Origin: Candidatus Gastranaerophilales bacterium
GTDB taxonomy: Bacteria; Cyanobacteriota; Vampirovibrionia; Gastranaerophilales; Gastranaerophilaceae
DNA length: 55,622 bases
Assembly: GCA_944324855.1 (NCBI GenBank)
Contig: CALUXY010000010.1
Location: 1-55,622 of the forward strand
Reading direction: 5' to 3'
The notes beneath the pieces were generated by a model. The model was not told the DNA's origin. It worked only from the letters and a program-made list of their open reading frames with translations, and ran no database searches. Shown here one piece after another: positions 18,924-28,601 of the stretch. Made by a program: the position numbers and the translations under genes. Every line of letters starts with the position of its first letter. The first letter of the stretch is position 1.

Positions 18924-19352
18924 CTAATAATATTCTTCTTCCTCTTCTTCTTCGCTGTCTTGTTTTGAAAACGGATTTTCTTTTTTAAACGGGTTCTTTT
19001 TCTCTTTATTTTTTTCGTGTTCCTCGTTTAAAGTAATCAATTTTTCTTCCGTTTCATCAATTAATTCTTTAAATCGCATGGTTGATTGTTTAAGTTTTGG
19101 AAGTTTAGAACTTATAATAGATGAGATATTAAGCATAGCAAGAGAACTAAGAGTTGCATTCAATTGTGCACTCTTGTCGCTATATTTAGCAGAATCTTTC
19201 TGATTGCCGTTTTCTTTTTCTATTTTCATATATTCGGCATCAGTTCCTGCTTTTTCTTCATTTGTTTTCGCTGCTGTTCCCGAGATATCACCACTTTTAA
19301 AATTTAAAGCACCCGATATACCGTAGAAACCAGCGGCTCTGTTATCTACCAT
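18924..19352 (-). CDS. Hypothetical 142-aa protein with acidic tail
   Basis: Starts MVDNRAAGFYGISGALNFKS without a signal peptide; GAGAGGT precedes the ATG. The middle is helical (SAQLNATLSSLAMLNISS), with a coiled-coil-like Glu/Lys segment and a Pro-Phe repeat NPFKKENPFSK, ending in a run of eight acidic residues and YY. Unrecognised. The glycine/serine/alanine-rich, signal-less N-terminus resembles those of the genes at 36691, 46044 and 53298, so they may be a lineage-specific group. A promoter-like CTTATATAAAC lies about 50 nt upstream. Confidence 0.65.
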   Translation of the reverse strand: MVDNRAAGFYGISGALNFKSGDISGTAAKTNEEKAGTDAEYMKIEKENGNQKDSAKYSDKSAQLNATLSSLAMLNISSIISSKLPKLKQSTMRFKELIDETEEKLITLNEEHEKNKEKKNPFKKENPFSKQDSEEEEEEEYY

Positions 19353-19685
19353 CTGAGTTACCTCTCGTTGCGTTTGCCTGCTCAGTGATGTGTCTCTGTT
19401 TATATAAGCATATCCTTCCGCAATCTATAAAAAGCATGAAAAAAAATAATTTTGCTAGTAATTAAATGTATTTTTTACACTCAATCTCTGGAATTCTTTA
19501 CCTGAAAAGGTTTTCGAGCCTTAAAATTATTTTCATATTTCTTAATAATGTACAAACCCGATAACAATACACGGATAAACGGACTACAAAGTATATCATT
19601 ACCGACTACTTATTATACACCGCATTTTTATTCAATGCAACTAATTTAGTACTTTCAATGTAACTAAATTCTCCGGATTAAAATA
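19353..19685. other. AT-rich intergenic region downstream of glyS
   Basis: No gene seen. AATTTAGT (19643-19650) and ACTAAATT (19663-19670) form a weak hairpin just after glyS, with a near-direct duplication of TCAATGNAACTAA beside it. ATGCTTATATAAAC on the minus strand near 19397-19410 may be the promoter of the 19352 gene. Confidence 0.45.
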
Positions 19686-21680
19686 TTAATGCAGTTTTGA
19701 AAAATCCGCTATTCTTTCATAATCTTTCTTTAATTCAGTCAAAAGTCCGATTCTGTTATTTTTTATTCTTTCGTCTTTATCCATAACAAGAACTTTTTCA
19801 AAGAAATTATCTATTGATGCATTTAAACCAATTAATTGTTTCAGATAATCATTATAATCACCTGAAAAATTGATTCCCTTCATGCCTTCGTACAATTTCT
19901 TTTCTGCATCATCTGTAAATAAAGATTCGTCAACTTTATCAAAAGAAATATCTTTCAGAATTCTTATTACTCTATTTGCATTTTCGATAATCATAGGATT
20001 ATCCAGGTTTGCAATAACGTTAATTCTTACCATATAATCAGAAAGGTTAGAAAGCGGATTATTATTCAAACAGCTTTCCAATACATCTTTTTTATACTCA
20101 TCGCCTAAAAGAATTGTTAATCTTTGGATAAAAAATTCTTCAATATCTTTTTGACAATCTGCTTGAACAGGTAAAAATTCAAGTGCAGATTTAATCAAAT
20201 CCGAAATATTAATATTAAATTTATTTTCAACGATAGTTTTTATAATTCCTAATGCGGCACGTCTTACACCCAGAGGGTCAGATGAACCTGTTGGTTTTTT
20301 ACCCGATGCAAATACCGCACAAATAGTATCTATCTTATCAGCAATACCTACAACCTGACCTTCAATTGATTTTGCAAGTTCGCTATCAGCATTTAGAGGG
20401 AAATAATGTTCTTTTATACCTTCTACAACACCTTGAGGTTCACCGTTCAATTTTGCATAGTCAGAACCTATGTATCCTTGAAGTTCCGTAAATTCAAATA
20501 CAAGGTTTGTTGCTAAATCTGCCTTACATAAGTATGCTGTTCTTATAATATTATCCTGATTTTCGATACCCAGAGAGCCGGCAATAAGTTTTGACAGTTT
20601 AATAATTCTCTGGGTTTTATCATAAACAGAACCCATACCTTTTTGGAAAGTCATACCCTTGAGGTTTTCAACATAACTTTCAAGAGGTTTTTTGGTATCG
20701 TTTTTAACAAAGAATACTGCATCATCTAATCTTGCTTTAATAACTCTTAAGTTTCCGGCTTGAATATTTGAAAAATCATCACCGATATAATTTGCAATTG
20801 TGATAAATTTATTTGTTAGTTTACCGTCTTTAAATAATGCAAAATATCTCTGATGGGATTCCATAACAGTAATGGTTACCTCATCAGGAATAGTAAGAAA
20901 TTCTTCGTCAAAACTGCAGATAACCGCAACCGACCATTCGCAGATATAGGTAACTTCTTCTAATAAATCGTTAGAAATTCTTGTTGTCGCACCTATTTTT
21001 TCTGATTCTGTTTTTGCAAGTTCAATTATTTTTGCCTGACGTTCGTTTTGGTCAACAATTACATAAGCTTTTCTCAATTCTTCTTTATAATCATCAATGT
21101 TCTTGATTTCAACAGGCTCTGTATAAGAACGATGTCCTCTTGAAAATCTTGATGATTTAATATCTAAAATTTGCACAGGCAGTTCTTCATTATTATAAAC
21201 AGATACAATCCATCTTATAGGTCTTGAGAATTTTTCATCATGCGATGCCCATCTCATAAAATGAGAACCTTGAAGTTTCAAAATAAGGTTTGAAATATTT
21301 TCTACAAGTATAGATTTTGTATCTTTACCTTTAGTAAATACTTTTGCATAAACGTAATCATCTTCTACGTACAAATCGTCAGGATTAATCCCGTTTTTCT
21401 TTGCAAAACCTTCGCCGGCTTTTGTAAGATTGCCGTTTTCATCATAGGCAATTTTTTTAATCGGGCCTTTGAATACTTTTTCTGAATCCGGTTGTGCATC
21501 CGCCAAATCATTAATGATAACAGTTAACCTTCTTGGAGTTGCAAGAACGTTAATATCTCCAAAATTTATATGATTAGTTTCCAAAAACTTGCCGAAACTA
21601 TCTTTTAACTGTTTTACGGCAGATGGAATAAATTTATATGGTAATTCTTCTACGCCTATTTCTAATAAATATTTACTCAT
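19686..21680 (-). CDS. glyS: Glycyl-tRNA synthetase beta subunit
   Basis: 664 aa. The N-terminus MSKYLLEIGVEELPYKFIPS is the family signature. TVMESHQRYFALF and the HD-like region SDPLGVRRAALGIIKTI are present, and an anticodon-binding-like C-domain closes the protein. It pairs with GlyQ as alpha2beta2 to charge tRNA-Gly; glyQ is not in the window. A TATAAT box stands about 30 nt upstream, with TGAGGTT as ribosome site. No T-box leader can be drawn in the short upstream region. Confidence 0.96.
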   Translation of the reverse strand: MSKYLLEIGVEELPYKFIPSAVKQLKDSFGKFLETNHINFGDINVLATPRRLTVIINDLADAQPDSEKVFKGPIKKIAYDENGNLTKAGEGFAKKNGINPDDLYVEDDYVYAKVFTKGKDTKSILVENISNLILKLQGSHFMRWASHDEKFSRPIRWIVSVYNNEELPVQILDIKSSRFSRGHRSYTEPVEIKNIDDYKEELRKAYVIVDQNERQAKIIELAKTESEKIGATTRISNDLLEEVTYICEWSVAVICSFDEEFLTIPDEVTITVMESHQRYFALFKDGKLTNKFITIANYIGDDFSNIQAGNLRVIKARLDDAVFFVKNDTKKPLESYVENLKGMTFQKGMGSVYDKTQRIIKLSKLIAGSLGIENQDNIIRTAYLCKADLATNLVFEFTELQGYIGSDYAKLNGEPQGVVEGIKEHYFPLNADSELAKSIEGQVVGIADKIDTICAVFASGKKPTGSSDPLGVRRAALGIIKTIVENKFNINISDLIKSALEFLPVQADCQKDIEEFFIQRLTILLGDEYKKDVLESCLNNNPLSNLSDYMVRINVIANLDNPMIIENANRVIRILKDISFDKVDESLFTDDAEKKLYEGMKGINFSGDYNDYLKQLIGLNASIDNFFEKVLVMDKDERIKNNRIGLLTELKKDYERIADFSKLH

Positions 21681-21826
21681 TTTCTAAACCTCATTTTAAA
21701 ATTATTATACATCAAACTAAAAAATTATTCTCTATGATATCTCCTGTTGGGGGATAGTCATTTCCCTTCAAGTTTGTAACATGAAAATGTGCGACAGAAA
21801 AAAGTCGAAAAAGATAAGGAGATATT

Positions 21827-22198
21827 ATGAAAAAAACTTTATTAGCTACAACATTATTAGTTGCAATGGCAGTTAGCACAACATCATCTTATGCGTTCAG
21901 CTGGAGCAGTCTAAACCCTGCAAACTGGGGAAACAAAAGCTGTTCTAAATGTGAAAAAGTTTGCAAGAAAGATTGTTCTGATCCTTGCAAACCAAAATGT
22001 AAATGCAAAGACAAATGCGATCCTTGTAAAAAGGATAAGTGCAACACCTGCAAGCCAAAATGTGACCCTTGCGAACAAAAAGCACAATGTAATCCATGCA
22101 ATCCTTGTCAAAAAACAGTTGCTCCTTGTGATAACAACTGTAAACCAATGCCTGATTGCAATGCTTGTGATAAATTGCAAGAAGTTACAGAACAGTAG
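21827..22198 (+). CDS. Exported cysteine-rich repeat protein
   Basis: 123 aa with a clear signal peptide (MKKTLLATTLLVAMAVSTTSSYA, cut after AYA). The mature part holds 20 cysteines in about 100 residues, mostly as CxxC, CKxKC and DPC units, with many Lys and Asp and few hydrophobics. AAGGAGAT stands 6 nt before the ATG. It is monocistronic, with a strong terminator. The composition suggests metal binding or a disulfide-cross-linked surface protein; it is not an obvious member of the known metallothioneins. Confidence 0.82.
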   Translation: MKKTLLATTLLVAMAVSTTSSYAFSWSSLNPANWGNKSCSKCEKVCKKDCSDPCKPKCKCKDKCDPCKKDKCNTCKPKCDPCEQKAQCNPCNPCQKTVAPCDNNCKPMPDCNACDKLQEVTEQ

Positions 22199-22207
22199 AC
22201 ATTATAG

Positions 22208-22238
22208 AAAAGCGGGAGATTTTAAACTCCCGCTTTTT
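22208..22238. terminator. Strong bidirectional terminator
   Basis: AAAAGCGGGAG (22208-22218), loop of 8, CTCCCGCTTTT (22227-22237) plus T. The 11-bp stem has A- and U-runs on its two sides, so it can serve both the cysteine-rich gene and the converging YihY gene. Confidence 0.9.
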
Positions 22239-22270
22239 AGTAAATTATTTACACATAAAAATTTTATGTA

Positions 22271-23149
22271 TCATCCCTCGTTTTCAGCATTCATTATTGC
22301 AATTAGTTCATCTTGTTCAAGTTTATCGTGTACTTGAGAATTTATTTCGCCGCCAATTAAAATAAGCATGGAAGTAAAATAGAACCATACCATTAACATT
22401 GCAAACGCTGCAATTGTACCGTATACAAAGTTATACGTATGGAGTTTATTAACGTATATTGAAAACCCGCCTGAAGCAATTAACCAGGTAATACAAAAGA
22501 AAATAGTTCCTGGTAATGCACTTTGTCTTTTTAATCTGTCAGACCAGCTTACGTCAGGGAAAATATAATATTGCAAAAATGCCATAAGGAATAATGCCAT
22601 AAACGCAATAGGCCACCTTATTACAAGCAGCATATTAGCAATATCGGGAGATAAATTTATAAATGCTGTTAAAAAACGAATAATTACTTTCCCGAAAATA
22701 ATTATGTTTATACTCAAAAATAATACCAATGTGTTTACAATAACCATTAACAAAGATAAAAATCTGGTATAAATAAATGCCCTTGTTTCTTCTACTTTGT
22801 AGGCTCGATTTAAACCTTTAATAATTACCGATAAAGCGTTCATTGACATAAATAGTGTTATCAAAAGCCCGGCGATAGCAACGGTTGTACCTTTTTGAAA
22901 ACCTAATACCTGATTTAAAACACTAATAATAAGTCTGATAGTATCATCCGGCATGACCCGTTCCATAAAAATAAATAGCGGGTTCATAAAGTAATTTTTG
23001 CCAATCAATGTAAATAATGACATCAAAAACAACATCATAGGAAATATACCGATAACTAACATATAACTCATTTCTGCAGCCATTCCGGAAAAATCGTTAT
23101 CAATAATAGATTTTACTGTTTTTATTACAAAATCCATTACCTTACCCAT
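22271..23149 (-). CDS. YihY/BrkB-family inner-membrane protein
   Basis: 292 aa with about six membrane helices. Family landmarks are EMSYMLVIGIFPMMLFL near the N-terminus, GLNRAYKVEETRAFI, and the closing FVYGTIAAFAMLMVWFYFTSMLILIGGEIN. The family was once annotated as ribonuclease BN, which is incorrect; its true function is unsettled. It overlaps the upstream DHH gene by 8 nt and so is co-transcribed with it. Confidence 0.9.
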   Translation of the reverse strand: MGKVMDFVIKTVKSIIDNDFSGMAAEMSYMLVIGIFPMMLFLMSLFTLIGKNYFMNPLFIFMERVMPDDTIRLIISVLNQVLGFQKGTTVAIAGLLITLFMSMNALSVIIKGLNRAYKVEETRAFIYTRFLSLLMVIVNTLVLFLSINIIIFGKVIIRFLTAFINLSPDIANMLLVIRWPIAFMALFLMAFLQYYIFPDVSWSDRLKRQSALPGTIFFCITWLIASGGFSIYVNKLHTYNFVYGTIAAFAMLMVWFYFTSMLILIGGEINSQVHDKLEQDELIAIMNAENEG

Positions 23150-24104
23150 TAGATTTCTCCTCTATGGTTTTAAGTATTCTTTTTACGGCACCTTCAATGT
23201 TTGTTTTAATAGTACATCCGGCAGCAAATGTATGCCCTCCGCCGCCAAATTCTGAACATATTACAGCAACATCTGATTTTTTACTTCTCATAGAAATTTT
23301 AGTGGTTTTTGAATCAATTTCTTTTGCCAGAAAAGAAATATCAGTGGTTTCAATCGCACGCAAAGCTTCTACAAGACCTTCCGTAAAATCTTCTTCGGCA
23401 TGAAATTTTTCAAGGTCTTTTTTATATACTGTTGAATAAACGGTTTTATCATTATTAACAAATACGGCTTTATTTATACAGTAGTTTTGAAACATAACAA
23501 AATTTTTGGATTTTCTCTCATAACAATTTTTGTAAATTTCATTAGGATTTATCCCAATTTTTACAAGCTGTGCTGCAGATTTAAAAACATTTTCAGAAGT
23601 ATTTTCATATCTGAACCCGCCGGTATCCGTTAATATTGCAGAATATAGCCCTATAGCGGAATCAAGTGAAATTGTCCAATTTTGTTCATTATAAATTTCC
23701 AGCAATACTTCTCCTGTAGAACTTGCTTCAGGACATACAACATTTATATCTCCAAATTTGTTATTTGTTTTGTGATGGTCAATATTGATTGTTTTAATTG
23801 CCTTATCAAAAAGAATTTTAGCATTAGATAGTCTGTCTAATGATGCTACATCCAGTGTTATTACTAAATCATAAACCATTGAAGAATTAAAGTTAAATAC
23901 CCCTTTATCAATGTTTGGCAAGAATTTATAATTATTAGGTAAATGACCGATAATTAAAATATCCGGTTTTTTCTTAAAATTGTCATAAATTGTTGTGTAC
24001 ATTGAGCTTGTTGAACCTAATGCATCTCCGTCCGGATTTATATGTGACATTATTAATATTTTCTTTGAATTTTTTATAAATTCTTCCAGTTGATTAAATT
24101 TCAT
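23142..24104 (-). CDS. DHH/DHHA1 phosphoesterase, NrnA type
   Basis: 320 aa, bifunctional nanoRNase/pAp-phosphatase type. DHH domain: SHINPDGDALGS near the start, then the NIDHHKTN motif and TDTGGFRYENTS. DHHA1: SMRSKKSDVAVI and FGGGGHTFAAGC, the glycine-rich substrate loop. Mn2+-dependent hydrolysis of short RNAs or pAp, in the cytoplasm, is the known family activity. The ATG is 6 nt after a TAGTAT -10 box with TGC extension and has no Shine-Dalgarno, suggesting a leaderless message. Confidence 0.92.
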   Translation of the reverse strand: MKFNQLEEFIKNSKKILIMSHINPDGDALGSTSSMYTTIYDNFKKKPDILIIGHLPNNYKFLPNIDKGVFNFNSSMVYDLVITLDVASLDRLSNAKILFDKAIKTINIDHHKTNNKFGDINVVCPEASSTGEVLLEIYNEQNWTISLDSAIGLYSAILTDTGGFRYENTSENVFKSAAQLVKIGINPNEIYKNCYERKSKNFVMFQNYCINKAVFVNNDKTVYSTVYKKDLEKFHAEEDFTEGLVEALRAIETTDISFLAKEIDSKTTKISMRSKKSDVAVICSEFGGGGHTFAAGCTIKTNIEGAVKRILKTIEEKSNG

Positions 24105-24116
24105 TATATAATACTA
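24105..24116 (-). promoter_or_regulatory. -10 box placed for a leaderless DHH-gene transcript
   Basis: On the minus strand TGC-TAGTAT (TAGTAT at 24111-24116) is followed by exactly TATATA and the ATG. The spacing would put +1 at the start codon. Confidence 0.45.
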
Positions 24117-24154
24117 GCACAAATAAATATAAAAATTTCAGGAGTATAAAATTT

Positions 24155-24493
24155 TTGACTAAAAAGGTTCTCTATACTGATTTTGAAGGCATAGATGATG
24201 TGATTGCGGATTTATTAGAAAACAAAGATATCAAAAAAGGCATCACACGGTATAATTTATATAAGTTTTGGGATAAAGTTGTTGGACAAAAATTTGGTGC
24301 TAAATCAAAGCCTTATGGGATGACGTATGGAGGTGTTATGATTGTTTCTTGCGAAAATTCTATTGTTGGACAAGAATTATCACTAAGAAAACAAATGATT
24401 ATAGAAAAAATGAAACCCTATATGCGCTCTTTAAGGATTACTCTTAAGGATATTAAATTCGACCCTAAAAAATGGGAAAATAAAGAAAGTTGA
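24155..24493 (+). CDS. DUF721/DciA-like protein
   Basis: 112 aa. The family layout is W..VVG..........P......G.L.V.......QEL...K: here FWDKVVGQKFGAKSKP, then MIVSCENSIVGQELSLRKQMI, then LRITLKDIKF. Start is TTG, with AGGAG 10 nt upstream; no better ATG exists before the conserved core. DciA proteins load or manage the replicative DnaB helicase in many bacteria. That role is inferred here from family resemblance only. It is divergent from the DHH gene. Confidence 0.78.
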   Translation: MTKKVLYTDFEGIDDVIADLLENKDIKKGITRYNLYKFWDKVVGQKFGAKSKPYGMTYGGVMIVSCENSIVGQELSLRKQMIIEKMKPYMRSLRITLKDIKFDPKKWENKES

Positions 24494-24648
24494 TAATAAA
24501 AATATAATTACTATAATCTGTGAAAAATTATGTTTTAAATATGAAATATAATTTGTATAAATCGTTATTTTCAGAAAATGATAATTTTTTGAATTTTTTC
24601 GTATCCCTCATTTTTGTGTATAATAAATATACAAAGTGAGGTTAAAGT

Positions 24649-25650
24649 ATGAAACAAAGAATTATGTCAGGAATGCGTCCAACAGGGAAATTACATTTAG
24701 GACACTATCTTGGAGTTATTGATAACTGGGTTAAATTGCAGGATGAATACGAATGCTTCTATCAAATTGCAGACTGGCATGCTCTCACAACAAAATATGA
24801 CAGTACTTCTGACCTTAAACAAAATATAATCGATGTTGTTTCTGATTGGCTGGCTTCAGGAATCGACCCTGAAAAATCAACAATTTATGTACAATCTCTT
24901 GTGCCGGAAACAGCAGAATTGCATATATATTTAAGTATGATTACTCCGCAAAACTGGGTGGAACGTGATCCTACTTTGAAAGATATGGCAAAAATCTTAA
25001 AAACCAAAGAAGGTTTTGGAACACAGGTTAATTACGGACTTATGGGTTATCCTGTTTTGATGACAGCAGATATTTTATTATTTAATGCGGATTTTGTTCC
25101 GGTAGGTATTGATCAGGTTGCACACGTTGAACTTACACGTGATATTGCAAGAAGATTTAATTTTATATACAAAACGGATTTCTTTAAAGAGCCGCAGCCT
25201 AAACTTAATAATTGTTCTTTAATCTGCGGGCTTGACGGTAACAAAATGGGTAAATCGTTCCATAATGATATAAAAATTTCAGATACTGATGAAGATACAG
25301 TCAAAAAAGTTATGACGGCAATTACGGATAGAAGCCGAATCAGAAAAGATGATTTGGGACATCCTGATGAATGTGAAGTTGCGTTTAAATACTGGAAAAT
25401 CTTCGGCACTGAAGAAGAAATTGCAACAGTCAGAGAAGAATGTGAAAAAGGGCTTAGAGGATGTGCTCAATGTAAACGTGAACTCGGAGCAAAAATTAAT
25501 GCAAGAATGGCTGATATAAGAGAAAAAAGAAGATATTACGAAGAACACCCTGAAATCGTTGATAAAATTATTAGAGAAGGGTCTGAAAAAGCAAGGATTG
25601 AAGCAAGAAAAGTACTTAATGAAGTAAGAAATATTGTTAATATGTACTAG
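24649..25650 (+). CDS. trpS: Tryptophanyl-tRNA synthetase
   Basis: Class Ic synthetase, 333 aa. MSGMRPTGKLHLGHYLGVIDNW carries the HIGH motif as HLGH. DWHALTT follows, and KMSKS appears as KMGKS after CGLDGN. PVLMTADILLFNADFVPVGIDQVAHVELTRDIA is the tryptophan-pocket region. The leader has TATAAT about 25 nt upstream of the ATG and GTGAGG as ribosome site. No trp genes are adjacent. Confidence 0.97.
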   Translation: MKQRIMSGMRPTGKLHLGHYLGVIDNWVKLQDEYECFYQIADWHALTTKYDSTSDLKQNIIDVVSDWLASGIDPEKSTIYVQSLVPETAELHIYLSMITPQNWVERDPTLKDMAKILKTKEGFGTQVNYGLMGYPVLMTADILLFNADFVPVGIDQVAHVELTRDIARRFNFIYKTDFFKEPQPKLNNCSLICGLDGNKMGKSFHNDIKISDTDEDTVKKVMTAITDRSRIRKDDLGHPDECEVAFKYWKIFGTEEEIATVREECEKGLRGCAQCKRELGAKINARMADIREKRRYYEEHPEIVDKIIREGSEKARIEARKVLNEVRNIVNMY

Positions 25651-25693
25651 AACTCTTTTAAAAAAATGATATAATTATAAAAAAGAGGTTTTT

Positions 25694-26389
25694 ATGAAAA
25701 AGTTATTCATAACATTTACCATTTTCTTTGCAACTGCCTGCATTGCTTTTGCAGAAGATATGAAAGTTATGGCTTTAACTGATTTTTCTACTGCTGCACC
25801 AAGAGAAATCCAAGTAAAAGTTCTCCAATCCATGCAGCTTGATGAAGGAGTAAATATTCAAGCCGGTTCTATTGTAACAGGAAATATGATAGATGTTATT
25901 CCTGCTAAACGACTCAAACGTGATGCAACATTTTCTTTTATGCCGACGAGTTTTAAAACCCCTAATAATGAAAGATATAAAATTAACAAAAAATATATCG
26001 GAAAATTTTCACCAAAATTTGAACTGGACAAAGGTGAACTTGCCAAAAGTGCGGCATTATCAATCGGAGATATGTTCTTGAGCGGGTTAAGTACCGGATT
26101 TTATGCTGTACAAGGAGCTGTAAAAGATGAAAAAGGCAACAGACTTTTTTCTGCGGTTAATAACGTATATAAAAACTCTTTCTTTTCATACGTAGAAAAA
26201 GGCGGTGATACATGCATAAAAGCAGAATCGCTTTTTACATTTAAATTCAAAGACCCTGAAGATTTAGAAGAAACATCTGTACAAAATAGTGAACTTCCTG
26301 TTACAAAAATGGAAGAACCTAAAATTGAAGATATCCCGGGTATTGATTGTGACTCACTTCCGATGCCGAAAAATTGTCCGCGTTATTAA
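25694..26389 (+). CDS. Secreted protein of unknown function
   Basis: 231 aa with a signal peptide (MKKLFITFTIFFATACIAFA, cut before ED). The mature part starts with a beta-rich region, where VNIQAGSIVTGNMIDVIPAKRLKRDA recalls domains that report a regulated surface property, then a possible amphipathic helical region (AKSAALSIGDMFLSGLSTGFYAVQG). The C-terminal 45 residues are acidic and Pro-rich, with two cysteines. AAGAGG precedes the ATG; TATAAT lies just before it. Monocistronic between trpS and slt. Cannot be assigned. Confidence 0.75.
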   Translation: MKKLFITFTIFFATACIAFAEDMKVMALTDFSTAAPREIQVKVLQSMQLDEGVNIQAGSIVTGNMIDVIPAKRLKRDATFSFMPTSFKTPNNERYKINKKYIGKFSPKFELDKGELAKSAALSIGDMFLSGLSTGFYAVQGAVKDEKGNRLFSAVNNVYKNSFFSYVEKGGDTCIKAESLFTFKFKDPEDLEETSVQNSELPVTKMEEPKIEDIPGIDCDSLPMPKNCPRY

Positions 26390-26618
26390 TTACGGATTTC
26401 AAAATATTTGATACAATTTCGGAACGGTTTATAAAATTCTGTTTTCGCACAATTTTGTCACTTAAAATTAACATATCCGGATTCAAAATGTAATTTTTTA
26501 TAACTGCTGATTTATTTTTTGCCATACTCCATGCTAAAATAATTTTGTGTCACATTAATCCGTAAAAAGTCTTGTGAAACGGTAATATTTAGATAAATAG
26601 CATTTGAGATAAAGTTTT

Positions 26619-28529
26619 ATGACAAAAGAAAAAATTTTTTTAACTGTATTACTTGCTGTTGTATGTCTTTTTTCTGCTGTGACAGTTAATAAAAAGCTTA
26701 CAGAAAATGATGATATGGTAAAGTATAAACAAGCTATTGAACTTTATCAAGAAAATGAATATGATAAGGCGTACAATTATTTCTCACAAATATCAAGATT
26801 TTCTGTATTAAAACCTGCAGCACTATTTAGAGAGGCAAGATGTGCGCAAAGCTCAGGAAATATTCAGGCTGCAATGAGAAACTATAGCATACTTTTAAAA
26901 AGATTTCCTAATTCATCTCTCTACCCGATAAGTGAATATAATCTTGCCGTACTTTTATTTGACAGAAAAGAATTTTTTGCTGCCAAAAGACATTTTAACC
27001 ATTTAATTAACAAATTTGAGGATACGGAAGTTGCAATTGCATCTAAATATTACCTTGGAATTATTAATAAAGATTCTAATCTTTTGATGGAGTATTTACA
27101 ATTATCACCAAACGGACGGCACGCTCAAGATGTAATAGATACACTTTCTAGATGGAATACTAAATTTACAAATAATGATAATTTGATTGTTGCAAACTCT
27201 TATTTTTCAAGGGGTGATTATAATAACGCTTTAAATTACTATCAAAAAACAAGTCTGCCATACAGCTGGTGCGGTTATGCCAGAACTTTGTACAAACTGG
27301 GGAAATGGAATGAGGCTAAAAACATAACAGTAAAAGGGTTGCAAATTTATTCTTCTTTTGCCGAAGAAAAAAGTATTTTTGAAAACATTGATTGTTTCTT
27401 ATCATTATCCGATTCAAAACTTGAAACACTGAAATATTTATACAATATTAATCCAAAAGCTAAAGGTGCAGATTATATACTATATTTGACAGCAAAGTAT
27501 TCTCCATCAGCACAAACCCCTTATATATATGAACAGCTTTATAAACGATTCCCTAACGGACAGTTTTCAGGCGAAGCTTTGTACAAAACTTTTTATTTCA
27601 AAATAAATCAGGATAAATACGATTCTGCATTAAAACTCGGCAGGATACATCTTTCAAGGTTTGGCAACACAAATTCCGCACCTGCCGTTATGTACTGGAT
27701 GGCCAAAATCTATGAAAAAAAACAAATGCATGATATGGCAAAAAGTTATTATAAAGGAGTCTTATCTAAATATCCTGACAGCTATTATGCGTTGAGGGCA
27801 AATGCAAAACTTCATAAAGGTCATAAAATGCTTGAAAATCGAGAACTGCTTACAAAACAAGTTATATTCCCTGCAAGAAATAAATCAGAAGCAGACCTTG
27901 CAGTCAAGCTTGCTCAACTTGGAGATTATGATTTTGTTAAAGAATTGTATAAAAACGATGAATTTGTACAAAGCTGGATTGAATACCAGCAAGGAAATTA
28001 TACACATTCGGCATTTATTGCAAGAGAAGCTATGGATAAACTGGAAATAAAGCCTGATTTTAAAGATACAAGATGGCGGCTTGTTTATCCTCTGCATTAT
28101 TACGATTATGCTCAGAAATATTCTCAAACAGAAAACCCTGTTATTATTCAGTCTATTATAAAAGAGGAAAGTCATTTTAATCCTGATGCTAAAAGTCCGG
28201 TTGGTGCGGTTGGTTTAATGCAGCTTATGCCTGCGACCGCAAATGAAATAGCGAAAGCCTATAATTTGCCTAATAACCTTTATAATCCTGAATACAATAT
28301 CCATCTCGGTTGTTTGTATTATGCCAAAATGAGGAAAAGCCTGAATGACAAAGATATGTCTGCAATTATGGCGTATAATGGCGGTTGGGCTGCCGTAACC
28401 AGATGGAAAAATAAACTGAATTATGATGACATAGATGACTTTGTCGAAAAAATTCCGTATCCGGAAACACAGGATTATCTCAAAAAGGTCCTAAGAAGTT
28501 ACTGGAATTACTCGAATATATACAAATAA
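26619..28529 (+). CDS. slt: Soluble lytic murein transglycosylase with TPR-like superhelix
   Basis: 636 aa. An N-terminal hydrophobic helix (about 5-22) acts as signal or anchor. A long series of TPR-like helices follows (AIELYQENEYDKAYNYFSQI and repeats through about 480). The C-terminal lysozyme-like domain has KEESHFNPDAKSPVGAVG with catalytic E517, GLMQLMPATA, and MAYNGGWAAVTRW. It cleaves the MurNAc-GlcNAc bond with 1,6-anhydro product in the periplasm. Domain order matches Slt70. It balances the synthetic enzymes encoded at 911-6790. Confidence 0.93.
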   Translation: MTKEKIFLTVLLAVVCLFSAVTVNKKLTENDDMVKYKQAIELYQENEYDKAYNYFSQISRFSVLKPAALFREARCAQSSGNIQAAMRNYSILLKRFPNSSLYPISEYNLAVLLFDRKEFFAAKRHFNHLINKFEDTEVAIASKYYLGIINKDSNLLMEYLQLSPNGRHAQDVIDTLSRWNTKFTNNDNLIVANSYFSRGDYNNALNYYQKTSLPYSWCGYARTLYKLGKWNEAKNITVKGLQIYSSFAEEKSIFENIDCFLSLSDSKLETLKYLYNINPKAKGADYILYLTAKYSPSAQTPYIYEQLYKRFPNGQFSGEALYKTFYFKINQDKYDSALKLGRIHLSRFGNTNSAPAVMYWMAKIYEKKQMHDMAKSYYKGVLSKYPDSYYALRANAKLHKGHKMLENRELLTKQVIFPARNKSEADLAVKLAQLGDYDFVKELYKNDEFVQSWIEYQQGNYTHSAFIAREAMDKLEIKPDFKDTRWRLVYPLHYYDYAQKYSQTENPVIIQSIIKEESHFNPDAKSPVGAVGLMQLMPATANEIAKAYNLPNNLYNPEYNIHLGCLYYAKMRKSLNDKDMSAIMAYNGGWAAVTRWKNKLNYDDIDDFVEKIPYPETQDYLKKVLRSYWNYSNIYK

Positions 28530-28601
28530 TTTGTACATGATTTGAATAATATGCTATAATTTTATCGTCATTTCTCTTGGGGATTTACATAAGGAGATTA
28601 T

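Noticed and set aside
18741..18968. 75-codon plus-strand open frame
   Set aside because: Overlaps the end of the 18924 gene, lacks a ribosome site and translates repeat fragments.
21681..21826. T-box leader upstream of glyS
   Set aside because: The region is too short, and neither the T-box sequence nor an antiterminator pair is present. The trpS leader likewise lacks one.
21951..22337. 128-codon frame overlapping the cysteine-rich gene
   Set aside because: Out-of-frame shadow of a strongly biased repeat gene; it runs through the terminator.
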